Below are positions 53,573 through 62,119 of a DNA stretch of 64,000 bases, piece after piece. Both the position numbers and the translations under genes were made by a program. This DNA is from an uncultured Hyphomonadaceae bacterium (GTDB lineage Bacteria; Pseudomonadota; Alphaproteobacteria; Caulobacterales; Maricaulaceae): contig CAJXPX010000001.1 in NCBI GenBank assembly GCA_913058335.1, forward strand, positions 246,618 through 310,617. The letters are read 5' to 3'. Positions within the stretch are counted from its first letter, which is position 1. Each line of letters starts with the position of its first letter. Below the pieces are notes generated by a model that had not been told where the DNA came from, ran no database searches, and saw nothing but the letters and a program-made list of their open reading frames with translations.

Positions 53573-54411
53573 CTGTTGGATAAAAGCAAATTAAACAAAC
53601 CGGACGTTCCGACGCCAGACCCAGAATTAGACTGACCTAAAATCGACAAGGCAGCAAATCCGGGAGTGGACGCCGAGGGACCAGAATTGATCTGTTCACG
53701 TAAAAGATAGTCTTTTATGACCTTCTCTACTGCTTCGGGCTCCCTGAAGACTTCGATTGATTTCCCCCCGAAAGCTTGTTGCGCCTTATCTGCCAAAATG
53801 TCTTTTTGCCGGTCCACATCCAGAGCTGCAAACTCTTGTGGTAAATTAAAGGCACCTTCCAAGACGGTTCTCATAGGAACTGATCCCATTAATTTGAACC
53901 ATCCGGCATTCTCACTCGAGCCTTGGCCAACAAAGTCTTGTATCTCTCTTTGGAAATTTAAAGCCAACCGCATGGAGTCATCAACATTGCCAACCTCTAT
54001 CTCGAAGTTCTGCCGTTCATACTGACTAGAGATTTTATCAATATCTGCCTGAGAAAGAGAAAGGCTTCCCTCCGTAAAATCAAACGTTCTCGCTAACGCT
54101 ATATAATCAGAATTGTTCAGGCGTTTGGCAAAACTTCCATCCTCTGTGCCTTCCTCAATGATCTTCCGAACAAAAGCTCCCTTGGAGATTTCTTCACCGA
54201 GTCCAAAAGCGCCGAGAGCAACTTTTAAAATCTTCCGATCCTGCATCAGGTCGTCAAGAGTTTCTATGTTTTGAATATTATTTCTGAAGTATTCAATATC
54301 GCGCGAAATATCGGGCGACTTTGCAAAAACTTCTTCCTGTCGATCAATCGTCCGTTGTAGAAAGGACCAACCGGCCAATCCACTATTCGGGATAACAGGG
54401 GTAAACGCCAT
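53569..54411 (-). CDS. DUF1217 flagellar-associated protein
   Basis: A 280-residue protein resembling the DUF1217 family found in alphaproteobacterial flagellar loci: LAGWSFLQRTIDRQEEVFAK, SRDIEYFRNNIQNIETLDDL and LLREQINSGPSASTPGFAAL. No signal peptide is visible; it is probably cytoplasmic or exported through the flagellar system. It is the last gene after flagellin, flaF and flbT, one base after the flbT stop. Its exact role is not known to me. Confidence 0.8.
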   Translation of the reverse strand: MAFTPVIPNSGLAGWSFLQRTIDRQEEVFAKSPDISRDIEYFRNNIQNIETLDDLMQDRKILKVALGAFGLGEEISKGAFVRKIIEEGTEDGSFAKRLNNSDYIALARTFDFTEGSLSLSQADIDKISSQYERQNFEIEVGNVDDSMRLALNFQREIQDFVGQGSSENAGWFKLMGSVPMRTVLEGAFNLPQEFAALDVDRQKDILADKAQQAFGGKSIEVFREPEAVEKVIKDYLLREQINSGPSASTPGFAALSILGQSNSGSGVGTSGLFNLLLSNS

Positions 54412-54412
54412 G

Positions 54413-54883
54413 TTAGCTCGCGCGAGCCATTAAGGCTGGCGCCCCATCTGCTTCATTAAATTCTTCCGTAATTTTTTCTGGGTCAGAGACCGCATTCAAC
54501 ATTGCGTCTTCAATAGGGAATAACGATTTAAGGTTATTCAGAACGGAATAGAAATGGCCTTTGAGGAAAGCGATTTTCGCTTTCTCTAATGTCTGGCTTA
54601 GCGGCGTACTTTCGAAGACAGCTTCAAGTGCCAGCAATCCGGAACGGACATCGTCTTCGATTTTCACGGCATCATTGTCGCCGGAAAGAATAAGCTGAAC
54701 GGCATAATATACGCGTCGCACCGGAGAATTTACTTCATTAGGGTGAAGGGCGTCACTTAGGCGCAGTACATAGACATCGTCATCAGGCAAACAAATTTGC
54801 GACCGCTTGGAGCCGTTCATCAAGAGCGCTCCATTGACAAGAAATTTTTCATTTGGTTTCAAGCTGATGACAAGTCCGGACAT
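54413..54883 (-). CDS. flbT: Flagellin translation regulator FlbT
   Basis: A 156-residue protein matching FlbT: ISLKPNEKFLVNGALLMNG at the N terminus and VRRVYYAVQLILSGDND in the middle. In Caulobacter, FlbT binds the leader of flagellin mRNA and represses it until hook assembly. Here it directly follows flaF, which follows the flagellin gene, as expected for that regulatory pair. Its C-terminal tail is a little longer than usual. Confidence 0.93.
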   Translation of the reverse strand: MSGLVISLKPNEKFLVNGALLMNGSKRSQICLPDDDVYVLRLSDALHPNEVNSPVRRVYYAVQLILSGDNDAVKIEDDVRSGLLALEAVFESTPLSQTLEKAKIAFLKGHFYSVLNNLKSLFPIEDAMLNAVSDPEKITEEFNEADGAPALMARAS

Positions 54884-55297
54884 TTAAGCAACCTCTCTTA
54901 CAACTTCAGAACCGTTCAAAGGCGCTTTTATGGCCGTTCTTAAGCCCTCAATTATAGCGGAGTTAATTTCAATTAGAATGTCTATACCCGCTTGCCCACG
55001 CAAAATCCGCTGGGTGTGAGACTGAGTAAATTCGGCAAGGGAAATAAGATTGTTTCTCAGGTCTTCCGTCAACTTGTTTTCGGGGCCAACCAAATCACAG
55101 AAGAGAACGTTCCAGAGCTTTGCATTTGCGAGGATAGCTTCGGCCATCTCTCCATCTAATCTCTTTGAGTTTTTCTGGGCTTGGGCGCGAAGGCGCCCTG
55201 TAACGGCGGAAAAGAGTTGCAGCTCAATATGTTTATCAGATGCGGTCTGGCGTTTTACTTGGCCATATCCGCGGAGTGCATTTTGTTTCTGATCCAT
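54884..55297 (-). CDS. flaF: Flagellin biosynthesis regulator FlaF
   Basis: A 137-residue helical protein with FlaF signatures: ALRGYGQVKRQTASDKHIEL, FSAVTGRLRAQAQ and LIEINSAIIEGLRTAI near the C terminus. FlaF is needed for flagellin secretion or translation, opposing FlbT. It lies 83 bases downstream of flagellin with a strong hairpin in between, and abuts flbT. Confidence 0.92.
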   Translation of the reverse strand: MDQKQNALRGYGQVKRQTASDKHIELQLFSAVTGRLRAQAQKNSKRLDGEMAEAILANAKLWNVLFCDLVGPENKLTEDLRNNLISLAEFTQSHTQRILRGQAGIDILIEINSAIIEGLRTAIKAPLNGSEVVREVA

Positions 55298-55334
55298 ACG
55301 TTTAACTTCTCAAATACTTTGGGAATATGAGTGC

Positions 55335-55358
55335 GCCAAAGCGGCTAACCGCTTTGGC
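55335..55358. other. Perfect hairpin between flagellin and flaF
   Basis: GCCAAAGCGG and CCGCTTTGGC pair over 10 bases around a 4-base loop. No T-run follows in the direction of transcription, so it is not a plain intrinsic terminator. It could stabilise the flagellin mRNA 3' end or limit transcription into flaF-flbT. Confidence 0.75.
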
Positions 55359-55380
55359 TAAAATTATAATGTGGCTTTTC

Positions 55381-56598
55381 CTATTGGAAGAGGGCCAGAA
55401 GTGATTGTGGTGCCTGGTTGGCAATTGATAGAGCCTGAACACCTAGCTGCTGCTGAACCTGTAAAGACTGAAGGCGCGCAGAGGCTTCTTCGAGGTTGGC
55501 GTCTGTCAAGGCGCCAATACCTGTCTTCAAGCTGTCAGACAAAGTTGTAACAAACTCGTTCTGGTTATCGATACGGCTTTGCTTGGAACCAAAGAACGCT
55601 GTCGCGTCGATAGCTGTCTGAAGCAAAGAGTCGATTGAGCTCAAAGCTGCGGAAGCTCCTGCAGTTGTTGAGATGTCCAAATCTGCTAGAGCGTTTAGTC
55701 CACCTGCTGCAACGCTGGCACTTGTTGTCGTAATCGCACCAACAGTGACGTCATTATTGTTGCTATCGGCTGCCGCGTCGTTGGTAAATGTAAGAACACC
55801 ACCAGAAACGGCCGTTGTCAAAGATCCTGACAAACCAGCGTCTGAGATGGCCGCATCAACAGCGACTTTCATGCCAGCTGCGATGGCGTCTTGGTCAAGG
55901 CCAGCAGCAGCTTCGTAACTTACGTCTTCACCTGCAACGGTGAATTCATATGTTGTCGCACTGAGAGTCGTACCAGAGGCGATAGTAATCGTTTGGGTTC
56001 CGCCATTTTCGGCAACAGTGCCGTTAGACAGAGTAGCGCCAGTTTCGTCTGACGCAGCAATTGTTGCGCCGGTGATGGCGTCGGCTGTGGTCAGGTCCTG
56101 ACGTGCCACGCCGATTGTTCCAGGCGTAACATTACCATTCGTATCGCGGTTCAAGGAAGACAATACAGAAATGTTGTCGCCGGCCTTCAAAAGGTTTTGA
56201 CCGTTGATAGACGCTGCATCGACGATCGAAGCGATACCTTCACGAATTTCGTTTAGGTCAGTTTGGTATTTGGCGCGGTCAGCATCCGTAACAGACGCGT
56301 CATTCGCGGCAACAATTGCGCTTTTAGCGCTTTTCAGAAGCTCAGTAACTTCGTTTGCGGCGTCGCGAGCTGTACCAACAGTCGCTGAACCCAAGTTCAA
56401 GCTATCTGTAAGCTGTGAATAGCTTTCAACGTCGGATTGCATAACAGTCGCGATTGACCAGATAGCTGCGTTATCTGTAGAAGAATTGATTTTTTTACCG
56501 GTGGAAATTTCGCTCTGAACTGAAGCAAGATTTTTGTTGATACCACGAAGTGTATCTAGCGCCACCATTGCGCTATTGTTTGTTAAAATACTGGACAT
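55381..56598 (-). CDS. fliC: Flagellin
   Basis: About 405 residues from the ATG at 56598, preceded by AAGGA; the frame opens six codons earlier at a GTG. The N-terminal D0/D1 (SSILTNNSAMVALDTLRGIN, LASVQSEISTGKKINSSTDN) and C-terminal D1/D0 (EEASARLQSLQVQQQLGVQA, ending LLALF) coils are conserved. A Thr/Ala/Gly-rich insert at about residues 185-300 with a hook-IN-like repeat forms the variable outer domain. It polymerises into the filament. Only one flagellin gene is seen in this window. Confidence 0.96.
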   Translation of the reverse strand: MSSILTNNSAMVALDTLRGINKNLASVQSEISTGKKINSSTDNAAIWSIATVMQSDVESYSQLTDSLNLGSATVGTARDAANEVTELLKSAKSAIVAANDASVTDADRAKYQTDLNEIREGIASIVDAASINGQNLLKAGDNISVLSSLNRDTNGNVTPGTIGVARQDLTTADAITGATIAASDETGATLSNGTVAENGGTQTITIASGTTLSATTYEFTVAGEDVSYEAAAGLDQDAIAAGMKVAVDAAISDAGLSGSLTTAVSGGVLTFTNDAAADSNNNDVTVGAITTTSASVAAGGLNALADLDISTTAGASAALSSIDSLLQTAIDATAFFGSKQSRIDNQNEFVTTLSDSLKTGIGALTDANLEEASARLQSLQVQQQLGVQALSIANQAPQSLLALFQ

Positions 56599-56658
56599 AG
56601 GTTTTTCCTTTTTCACCCATTCGGGCTTATACCGTTGAGCATCAGCCCCAATTGTTAA

Positions 56659-56672
56659 GTCCCTCGCGGGAC
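56659..56672. promoter_or_regulatory. Palindrome in flagellin leader region
   Basis: GTCCC-TCGC-GGGAC lies about 60 bases upstream of the flagellin ATG, where a promoter activator (FlbD-like) or the FlbT RNA-binding leader would be expected. Stem of five GC-rich pairs only. Confidence 0.35.
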
Positions 56673-56742
56673 ACCTAAGTCATCCTTGACAATCTTTGTG
56701 AACCTTTTGGTTTCTGAAAGATAAACTCTCCTGAGTTGCTAT

Positions 56743-56760
56743 TTTGGGATAAACCCCAAA
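56743..56760. repeat. Inverted repeat after FlgN-like gene
   Basis: TTTGGG-N6-CCCAAA lies just downstream of the FlgN-like stop and about 145 bases before flagellin. It has no T-run and could be part of the flagellin promoter region. Confidence 0.3.
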
Positions 56761-56777
56761 CGATAATTAAACGTAAA

Positions 56778-57155
56778 TCAGACCAGTTTTTTTCTGAGGC
56801 CCTGAGAGTCCGGTAAATTGACAGTCTTTCCAAACCGGTCATATGCCCCGACCTTCGCTTCGCGGTTGCGAATGGCGTTAATCTGCTGATAAGCGGACTT
56901 CACAGTATTGATCGCGGATTTCATAAGATATTCGTTTTCTTTTAACAGACTTTTTATGGTTTCAAGACTGCCAGACTGCCCAGCGGCATTGCGGCTCGAA
57001 TTAGTGGCCGTCATCAAGTGAGTTAGATCGGATAAACAGGCTTGTTTGATTTTAGTTGTTTCATTCAAAGGACGAAATTGTCCATTTTTTAAGTGCTGGT
57101 TTTCGATCTCTACAACTTCTTTAAGCCTTTTGATGATTTCATCAGGATTTGACAT
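56778..57155 (-). CDS. FlgN-like flagellar chaperone (candidate)
   Basis: About 125 residues, largely helical (IIKRLKEVVEIENQHLKNGQ, LLKENEYLMKSAINTVKSAY), ending in a conserved-looking GAYDRFGKTVNL segment. Size and pattern fit the FlgN/FliT class of export chaperones for hook-associated proteins. The ATG at 57155 follows GGAA; one at 57167 is also possible. It overlaps the end of flgJ and precedes the flagellin gene. Function is inferred from location and shape. Confidence 0.6.
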   Translation of the reverse strand: MSNPDEIIKRLKEVVEIENQHLKNGQFRPLNETTKIKQACLSDLTHLMTATNSSRNAAGQSGSLETIKSLLKENEYLMKSAINTVKSAYQQINAIRNREAKVGAYDRFGKTVNLPDSQGLRKKLV

Positions 57156-57501
57156 TGAGCGTTCCATTCATATTTATATCCATATCCCTATTTTGTAATT
57201 TCAGCTTTTGATAAAATTTATCCTGAAGGCCAAACCCGCCGTCTTCTGCGAGGTCTTCTGCAAATTTCTCTATATAAAAATCAGTAAAGGCCCCAACGTC
57301 CTCGCCGCCACCTTTCACCAAAGCGTCTCCCAAACCAGAGAATTTAAGCATCTGACCAATAAAGGCCGCCTCGAAATCTTTCGCAGCCGCTCTTAAGTCG
57401 GCTTCTTTGACACTATCTGCACTCTCTTTGTTATCTGCAAAGCTGGCTGGCTCAAGTCTCTGAGCTTGCTTCATTAGGGGTATAGATTCAAAAGTTGACA
57501 T
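57142..57501 (-). CDS. flgJ: Rod-binding protein FlgJ, short form
   Basis: About 119 residues from the ATG at 57501, preceded by GAGGAAATT; a 58-codon N-terminal extension of the frame is not credible. The rod-binding domain motif is clear: LRAAAKDFEAAFIGQMLKFS and GAFTDFYIEKFAEDLAEDGG. It lacks the C-terminal muramidase domain of enterobacterial FlgJ, as is usual in alphaproteobacteria. It aids rod assembly. It is divergent from fliK and leads into the FlgN-like gene. Confidence 0.85.
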   Translation of the reverse strand: MSTFESIPLMKQAQRLEPASFADNKESADSVKEADLRAAAKDFEAAFIGQMLKFSGLGDALVKGGGEDVGAFTDFYIEKFAEDLAEDGGFGLQDKFYQKLKLQNRDMDINMNGTLNVKS

Positions 57502-57550
57502 AATTTCCTCTCCTTTTGGCTCTAATCGATGACCCGTAAATTGTTGGTTA

Positions 57551-59092
57551 ATGATATTTGTATACGGATTGGGTATGCAGGCTCTGTCTCTCAGTCTGTC
57601 CCCAGCAGGAAGCGGGGATAAAAAAGTTGAATTCCCCTCCGCCCCGACGGAGGACGAACAAACGCGTCTTCGCATCTCTGAAGTCCCTTTTAGGAATCAA
57701 CAGAATCAGCCTGATTTCTCTGAGAATTTTGTAGCCGTCATTTCTCAAAAAAAGAATGAAGCTGACCAATCTCCAACCGATCCTAGAAAAAAGTCGGGTG
57801 AAAGCACAATAATTGAGACCCAAAGAGACGACACGGTTCTCATGGCAACTATTGCGCCGAGTGAAAACCGCGAGAAAGCGGCATTAAATACTAATGGAGC
57901 AACCTTGTCTTCATCGGGAAACTTGTCCAACGTATCAGATATTCAAAGCTCACAGTTGGCAGAGCCGACAGGTAAAGTCGCCGAAAGACTCTTAGGGGAT
58001 TCGAAGTTATCCAGAACCAGCAAATTTGAAACAGGCCTTGCCCCCGAGGTTTTGGCAGATGTTTCCGCTAAACCAGCTTCTGTCCCTTCCACAGATTTGA
58101 AAACTACTGAAGCCACAGTAACAGCTGCAGAACAGTCAGCAGAAATTTTGTCTGATAAACAAGCTCAGCCCTTAACGGGGGAAACTAAATCACATCCCGC
58201 TATGACCGCTCCTAAAACGGCATTGGAAGCTCAGGGCGCAACTACCAAGAATATGTTATACGAGGCAAAAACGGAAACCCCAAGGGATCAGAAACAAACT
58301 CAAATCATTTCTGAAAATAAGAATCTTAATTTACAAATTCCAAATGCTGAAGCCCGTAATATTTCTAAAACAGATCAGGCAAGCCCCCGGAAGTCAGCCT
58401 CTACATCTAACGTCGATAGTCCTTCATCTCTTAAGGAGCCGATCAATTTAACCGACGCTGACTTAATTGAAGATGTTGTTAAAAAACGCTCTGACTTTAA
58501 AACCTTCGGACAACTGAACGTCTCCGACCAAACGGCCCAGAATTTGGCACACGCCTCCCTTTCAAAAGCCCCTGTTTCAGTGGATGGAAATTTGGCGATC
58601 ACAACATCTCTGACGGCGCCAACCATGTCGACGGTAATGAGTCCCGCCGCGCAGATCGTATCGGCCACTCCCGCTGCTATGGTTACAAATTTCAATGCTG
58701 TCTCTCAGGCGATACTCGTTGCGAATGAAACAGCCAAAGGCGTCGCCGTTCAATTGGATCCACCCGAAATGGGCCGAGTTTATATTGATTTCATCTTCAA
58801 TTCGGATGACAGCGTCAATGTGGTGGTCAAATCTGAACTACCAGATAGCCACCTGTTACTCCGAGAGCGGAGTGAACAATTTCTCGAGTTTCTGAAAGAA
58901 AATGGCCTTGAAAATGTGAATTTGAGTTTCGAACAAGGCAGCCACCAGAACGAGTCTTATTTCACTAATGAAGACGCACCAAAGCCGCTTTATTTGGCGG
59001 CTTCGGCTGAAGATCTGCCCCCCTTACAATCCACATTAAAATACACGTCAAAAGATGTTCAAAATTTTGACGGGTTAGACCTTAGATTATAG
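57551..59092 (+). CDS. fliK: Hook-length control protein FliK
   Basis: A 513-residue protein: a long disordered Ser/Thr/Glu/Lys-rich N-terminal part of low conservation and a C-terminal hook-length control domain, recognised by VQLDPPEMGRVYIDFIFNSD and LLLRERSEQFLEFLKENGL. FliK measures hook length and triggers the FlhB switch. The Met at 57575 has a slightly better ribosome-binding site than that at 57551. It is followed within ten bases by flgD. Confidence 0.85.
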   Translation: MIFVYGLGMQALSLSLSPAGSGDKKVEFPSAPTEDEQTRLRISEVPFRNQQNQPDFSENFVAVISQKKNEADQSPTDPRKKSGESTIIETQRDDTVLMATIAPSENREKAALNTNGATLSSSGNLSNVSDIQSSQLAEPTGKVAERLLGDSKLSRTSKFETGLAPEVLADVSAKPASVPSTDLKTTEATVTAAEQSAEILSDKQAQPLTGETKSHPAMTAPKTALEAQGATTKNMLYEAKTETPRDQKQTQIISENKNLNLQIPNAEARNISKTDQASPRKSASTSNVDSPSSLKEPINLTDADLIEDVVKKRSDFKTFGQLNVSDQTAQNLAHASLSKAPVSVDGNLAITTSLTAPTMSTVMSPAAQIVSATPAAMVTNFNAVSQAILVANETAKGVAVQLDPPEMGRVYIDFIFNSDDSVNVVVKSELPDSHLLLRERSEQFLEFLKENGLENVNLSFEQGSHQNESYFTNEDAPKPLYLAASAEDLPPLQSTLKYTSKDVQNFDGLDLRL

Positions 59093-59101
59093 GATTTAAT
59101 C

Positions 59102-59527
59102 ATGAATGTACCTGATCTTTTTTCTCTGACGACTCAGACGAAGCCTTCTTCAATTCTTCGAAAAGGTGCCCCGACCTTGCCCCAGTCCGACTTAACGAAT
59201 AAAATTTCAGGGTCCCCCACGACTGCGGTTCAACAAAACGGCTCCGAAGTTGCTGACTCAACAGGAACACAGACAAGCACTGAATCCGATAATTCAGTAA
59301 CACCGCAACAATCAGTGGGGGAAGAATTTGATACGTTTTTGACGCTTTTGACTGCACAAATTAAAAATCAGGACCCACTTGCGCCGCTCGATTCCACGCA
59401 ATTTGTGGAACAACTTGCGACCTTTTCCAATTTAGAATTACAAGCTAAAAGCAACGAAACTTTGGAAGATATTGCGCAAATGCTAGCGCAAAATTTGTAT
59501 AATCAATCTCAGACCGAAAGCGGATAG
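59102..59527 (+). CDS. flgD: Hook-cap scaffolding protein FlgD, short
   Basis: A 141-residue protein with the conserved FlgD core: FDTFLTLLTAQIKNQDPLAP and LDSTQFVEQLATFSNLELQA. The N-terminal third is Ser/Thr-rich and the C-terminal Ig-like domains of longer FlgD proteins are absent, as in several alphaproteobacteria. It caps the growing hook. It is co-transcribed with fliK and converges with fliL, six bases apart. Confidence 0.92.
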   Translation: MNVPDLFSLTTQTKPSSILRKGAPTLPQSDLTNKISGSPTTAVQQNGSEVADSTGTQTSTESDNSVTPQQSVGEEFDTFLTLLTAQIKNQDPLAPLDSTQFVEQLATFSNLELQAKSNETLEDIAQMLAQNLYNQSQTESG

Positions 59528-59532
59528 AGGCC

Positions 59533-60087
59533 TTAGATTTCGTCATCACGGCGAACAATATCCAAAATCAGAACATTTTCTATACCCTCTTCCATGATGC
59601 GGCGTGAAGATCCGAGTAATGTCTCGCGAACAACTTCAAATGTTTTTGGTGAGGTCAAATCTCCACTGAAAAGCCCCTGATTTGAAAGCTCTAATAGGTC
59701 GCGCATGAAAGCATCCCGAAACTTGGGTTCTAAATGAAAACTGTCTGACGGCGCGGCGTCATTTAATTCTAAGTTAAAATTCATTATCAGGAGACTATCA
59801 ATTTTTTTATCATTCATGACCGGAATGACAAACTGACGTTTAAATTTTAAATATTCTACTTCACTTGATTTTACAGTCTCGCCGTGACCACTTTTGGCTT
59901 TCTTCTCTTTTTTCTCTTTTTTTTCTTTTTTATGAGAATTTTCTTCGTGAGCGCTATTCGTCTTTTTATGCGCGTCATCAACCGCCGCAGGGTTTGCGGC
60001 CATGGAGCTTTTTACAAAGCTTGCCCCCACCGCGCCGCCAATGACCGCAACGATGAGGATAAAAGTCTTTAGTATGGATTTGAACAT
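59533..60087 (-). CDS. fliL: Flagellar basal-body protein FliL
   Basis: A 184-residue single-pass membrane protein (FILIVAVIGGAVGASFV near the N terminus), a Lys/Glu-rich linker (HKKEKKEKKEKKAKSGHGE) and a periplasmic FliL domain (FVIPVMNDKKIDSLLIMNFN, FRDAFMRDLLELSNQG). FliL works at the stator/rotor interface. The very charged linker is unusual in length. It follows flgH on the same strand. Confidence 0.85.
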   Translation of the reverse strand: MFKSILKTFILIVAVIGGAVGASFVKSSMAANPAAVDDAHKKTNSAHEENSHKKEKKEKKEKKAKSGHGETVKSSEVEYLKFKRQFVIPVMNDKKIDSLLIMNFNLELNDAAPSDSFHLEPKFRDAFMRDLLELSNQGLFSGDLTSPKTFEVVRETLLGSSRRIMEEGIENVLILDIVRRDDEI

Positions 60088-60121
60088 AATCGTCTCGAAA
60101 AAGAGCTATTGAGAGCTTTCC

Positions 60122-60868
60122 TTAGAAAGGAATTATTTTTTGCAAGATTTTATTGCCTGCTCGTGGTTTTACACTGTCAGTGACACTGCCACGTCCGCCA
60201 TAATAAATGCGGGCATCGGCAATTTTATCATAGGTAATAACATTTTGACGTGAAATATCTTCGGTCCTGATGAGGCCGCTAACCTGTAATTGACGCACTT
60301 CGTTGTTGACCATGATCTGTTGCTGGCCAGCAAGTTGCAAATAGCCATTCGGCATGACGTCCACAACTTGAACCGCCAAACGAAGGGTAATCGTCTCTTC
60401 GCGCTTGATCATGCCGTCACCATTCGTGTTTCGATCGCGGCTTATATCGACAGCCGGGGTAAGGCTTGCACCATCCGGCAGGTTTCTATTGATAATTTCC
60501 GGTAGTCCAAAAAAGGCTCCGACGCCAAAATTATCAGATGTTTGGCGGGTATTAGTTTCGGAGTTTTTGATTTCCGCTTCGTCTTCAATTTCGACCAGAA
60601 CCGTAAGAAGATCCCCTACTTGGCTCGCCCGTCGATCCCCAAAAAGAGATTTCGGACTACTGCTCCAGAGCGAAGTCTCCCCCGGATGTCCTGTTGTTTC
60701 AGCATGTAATTGCGGTTTAGGAGACGAATTATAAGAATCGTAATATGGCGCCGTTGGTGTCGGAGAAAACGCTGTTTCTATCGGTTTTTGAGGGCTAGAC
60801 GCACATGCCGGGAGCATAAGCGCCGCCGCGCCGACACTGATGGCGATTGCTTTATAGGAATATGTCAT
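60122..60868 (-). CDS. flgH: Flagellar L-ring lipoprotein FlgH
   Basis: A 248-residue lipoprotein (lipobox LPAC near residue 22). FlgH signatures: SLFGDRRASQVGDLLTVLVE, LAVQVVDVMPNGYLQLAGQQ and VSGLIRTEDISRQNVI. It forms the outer-membrane L ring. Its start overlaps the flgA stop by four bases. Confidence 0.95.
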   Translation of the reverse strand: MTYSYKAIAISVGAAALMLPACASSPQKPIETAFSPTPTAPYYDSYNSSPKPQLHAETTGHPGETSLWSSSPKSLFGDRRASQVGDLLTVLVEIEDEAEIKNSETNTRQTSDNFGVGAFFGLPEIINRNLPDGASLTPAVDISRDRNTNGDGMIKREETITLRLAVQVVDVMPNGYLQLAGQQQIMVNNEVRQLQVSGLIRTEDISRQNVITYDKIADARIYYGGRGSVTDSVKPRAGNKILQKIIPF

Positions 60869-61296
60869 CTGGCCATCTCCACTAATCCTGCACCTGTCAC
60901 GCGTCCTTCGACGGCGTTACGCGAGTCCATATTCATTACGCGCACAATATCTCCTTTGGCCCCTTCGGAAAGGGCGCGGCCATTTGTTGAGATTTCCAGA
61001 CGTCCGACCCGATAAATCATAGTGACGGGACTGTTTCTTTTTACAAGGAGAGGCTCTTGGACGTCGCGATCTCTAATCTCGGTTCCGCTATAAATCGTCC
61101 GAGTCAGCTCTTTACCAACATAATGAGATATTATGTCCTGCGGATTTTCACCCGACTCAGCCTCGACAGAAATATCCCCGCTGGAAATCTGCGTGCCGCG
61201 TGACAGCGTTGAATTTGCTGTAACCGAGGCGGCCAAAGCCATTGCCGGAGCGAAGGCAAAAACACTAAAAATAGTTACCCGAATCAGCCCTTTCAT
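60865..61296 (-). CDS. flgA: P-ring assembly protein FlgA, short form
   Basis: About 143 residues from the ATG at 61296, which directly follows the flgG stop and has AAGGA upstream; the open frame runs on 85 codons further inside flgG and is not real there. A signal peptide ends near ALAAS. The C-terminal SAF domain is visible (IYSGTEIRDRDVQEPLLVKR, VMNMDSRNAVEGRVTGAGLV). It is a periplasmic chaperone for FlgI, which is not encoded in the window. It is short for the family. Confidence 0.88.
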   Translation of the reverse strand: MKGLIRVTIFSVFAFAPAMALAASVTANSTLSRGTQISSGDISVEAESGENPQDIISHYVGKELTRTIYSGTEIRDRDVQEPLLVKRNSPVTMIYRVGRLEISTNGRALSEGAKGDIVRVMNMDSRNAVEGRVTGAGLVEMAR

Positions 61297-61297
61297 C

Positions 61298-62083
61298 TTA
61301 TCGTATCCTTGTTGTGGCTGAATACATTTCGTCTGCGGCGGTGATGACTTTCGAGTTAAGCTCATAGCCCCGCTGAGCTTCAATGAGTTCCGAAATTTCT
61401 TCAACAACATCGACCCCTGAATCTTCCAGATATTTTTGCCGCATGGTTCCGACACCCTCTGTTCCGGGTTCAGCGATAATCGGTGCGCCAGACCCGGCCG
61501 TTTCGCGAAAGAGGTTTCCGCCCATCGCTTCCAGGCCTTTGGCGTTGGCAAAGACGGTCATGGAAATTCTACCGATGGCCTGCCCTTCTGGCGCATTATC
61601 GAAGAAGGCTGTAACTTCGCCGTCCAGACTGATCGAAATCTGCCGGGCATCAGTGGGAATCGTAATATTGTCGGCGAGGGCATAGCCGTCAGAGTTGACG
61701 ATCAACCCTTCTGCGTCGCGGTAAAACTTACCATCGCGCGTATAGGCTGATTCTCCACTTGGAAGACTGATTTCGAAAAACCCTCGTCCTTCAATCGCTA
61801 GGTCAAGATCTCCGCCTGTCGGGTTGAGGGCGCCCTGAACGATTTCAACAGAAACCGTTGAGGGGCGAACTCCCATACCCATTTGAATCCCGGCGGGAAC
61901 GATCGTTCCGGTCTGGGAGCTTACCGACCCCGGTGTCAGATGTTGTTGATAAATTAAATCCGCAAACTCGGCGACCCTCGGCTGATAAGCCGTTGTGCTC
62001 ATATTCGCGATATTATTTGAAATAACATCGACCCGGGTTTGTTGCGCCGCCATTCCTGTTGCGGCTATTTTTAGAGCGTTCAT
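61298..62083 (-). CDS. flgG: Distal rod protein FlgG
   Basis: A 261-residue axial protein. The N-terminal rod motif VDVISNNIANMSTTAYQPR, the central LDLAIEGRGFFEISLPSGES and AYTRDGKFYRDAEGLIVNSD, and the C-terminal VVEEISELIEAQRGYELNSK are all typical. It forms the distal rod. It lies downstream of flgF, and flgA follows. Confidence 0.95.
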   Translation of the reverse strand: MNALKIAATGMAAQQTRVDVISNNIANMSTTAYQPRVAEFADLIYQQHLTPGSVSSQTGTIVPAGIQMGMGVRPSTVSVEIVQGALNPTGGDLDLAIEGRGFFEISLPSGESAYTRDGKFYRDAEGLIVNSDGYALADNITIPTDARQISISLDGEVTAFFDNAPEGQAIGRISMTVFANAKGLEAMGGNLFRETAGSGAPIIAEPGTEGVGTMRQKYLEDSGVDVVEEISELIEAQRGYELNSKVITAADEMYSATTRIR

Positions 62084-62119
62084 CCTGAACCTCCCTTTGT
62101 TGCGGCCTAAAAGCAGACC

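Noticed and set aside
57502-57675. 58-codon N-terminal extension of FlgJ
   Set aside because: It covers the divergent promoter region and the start of fliK; the ATG at 57501 has a good ribosome-binding site.
61297-61551. 85-codon extension of FlgA inside flgG
   Set aside because: It would precede the signal peptide and overlap flgG completely.
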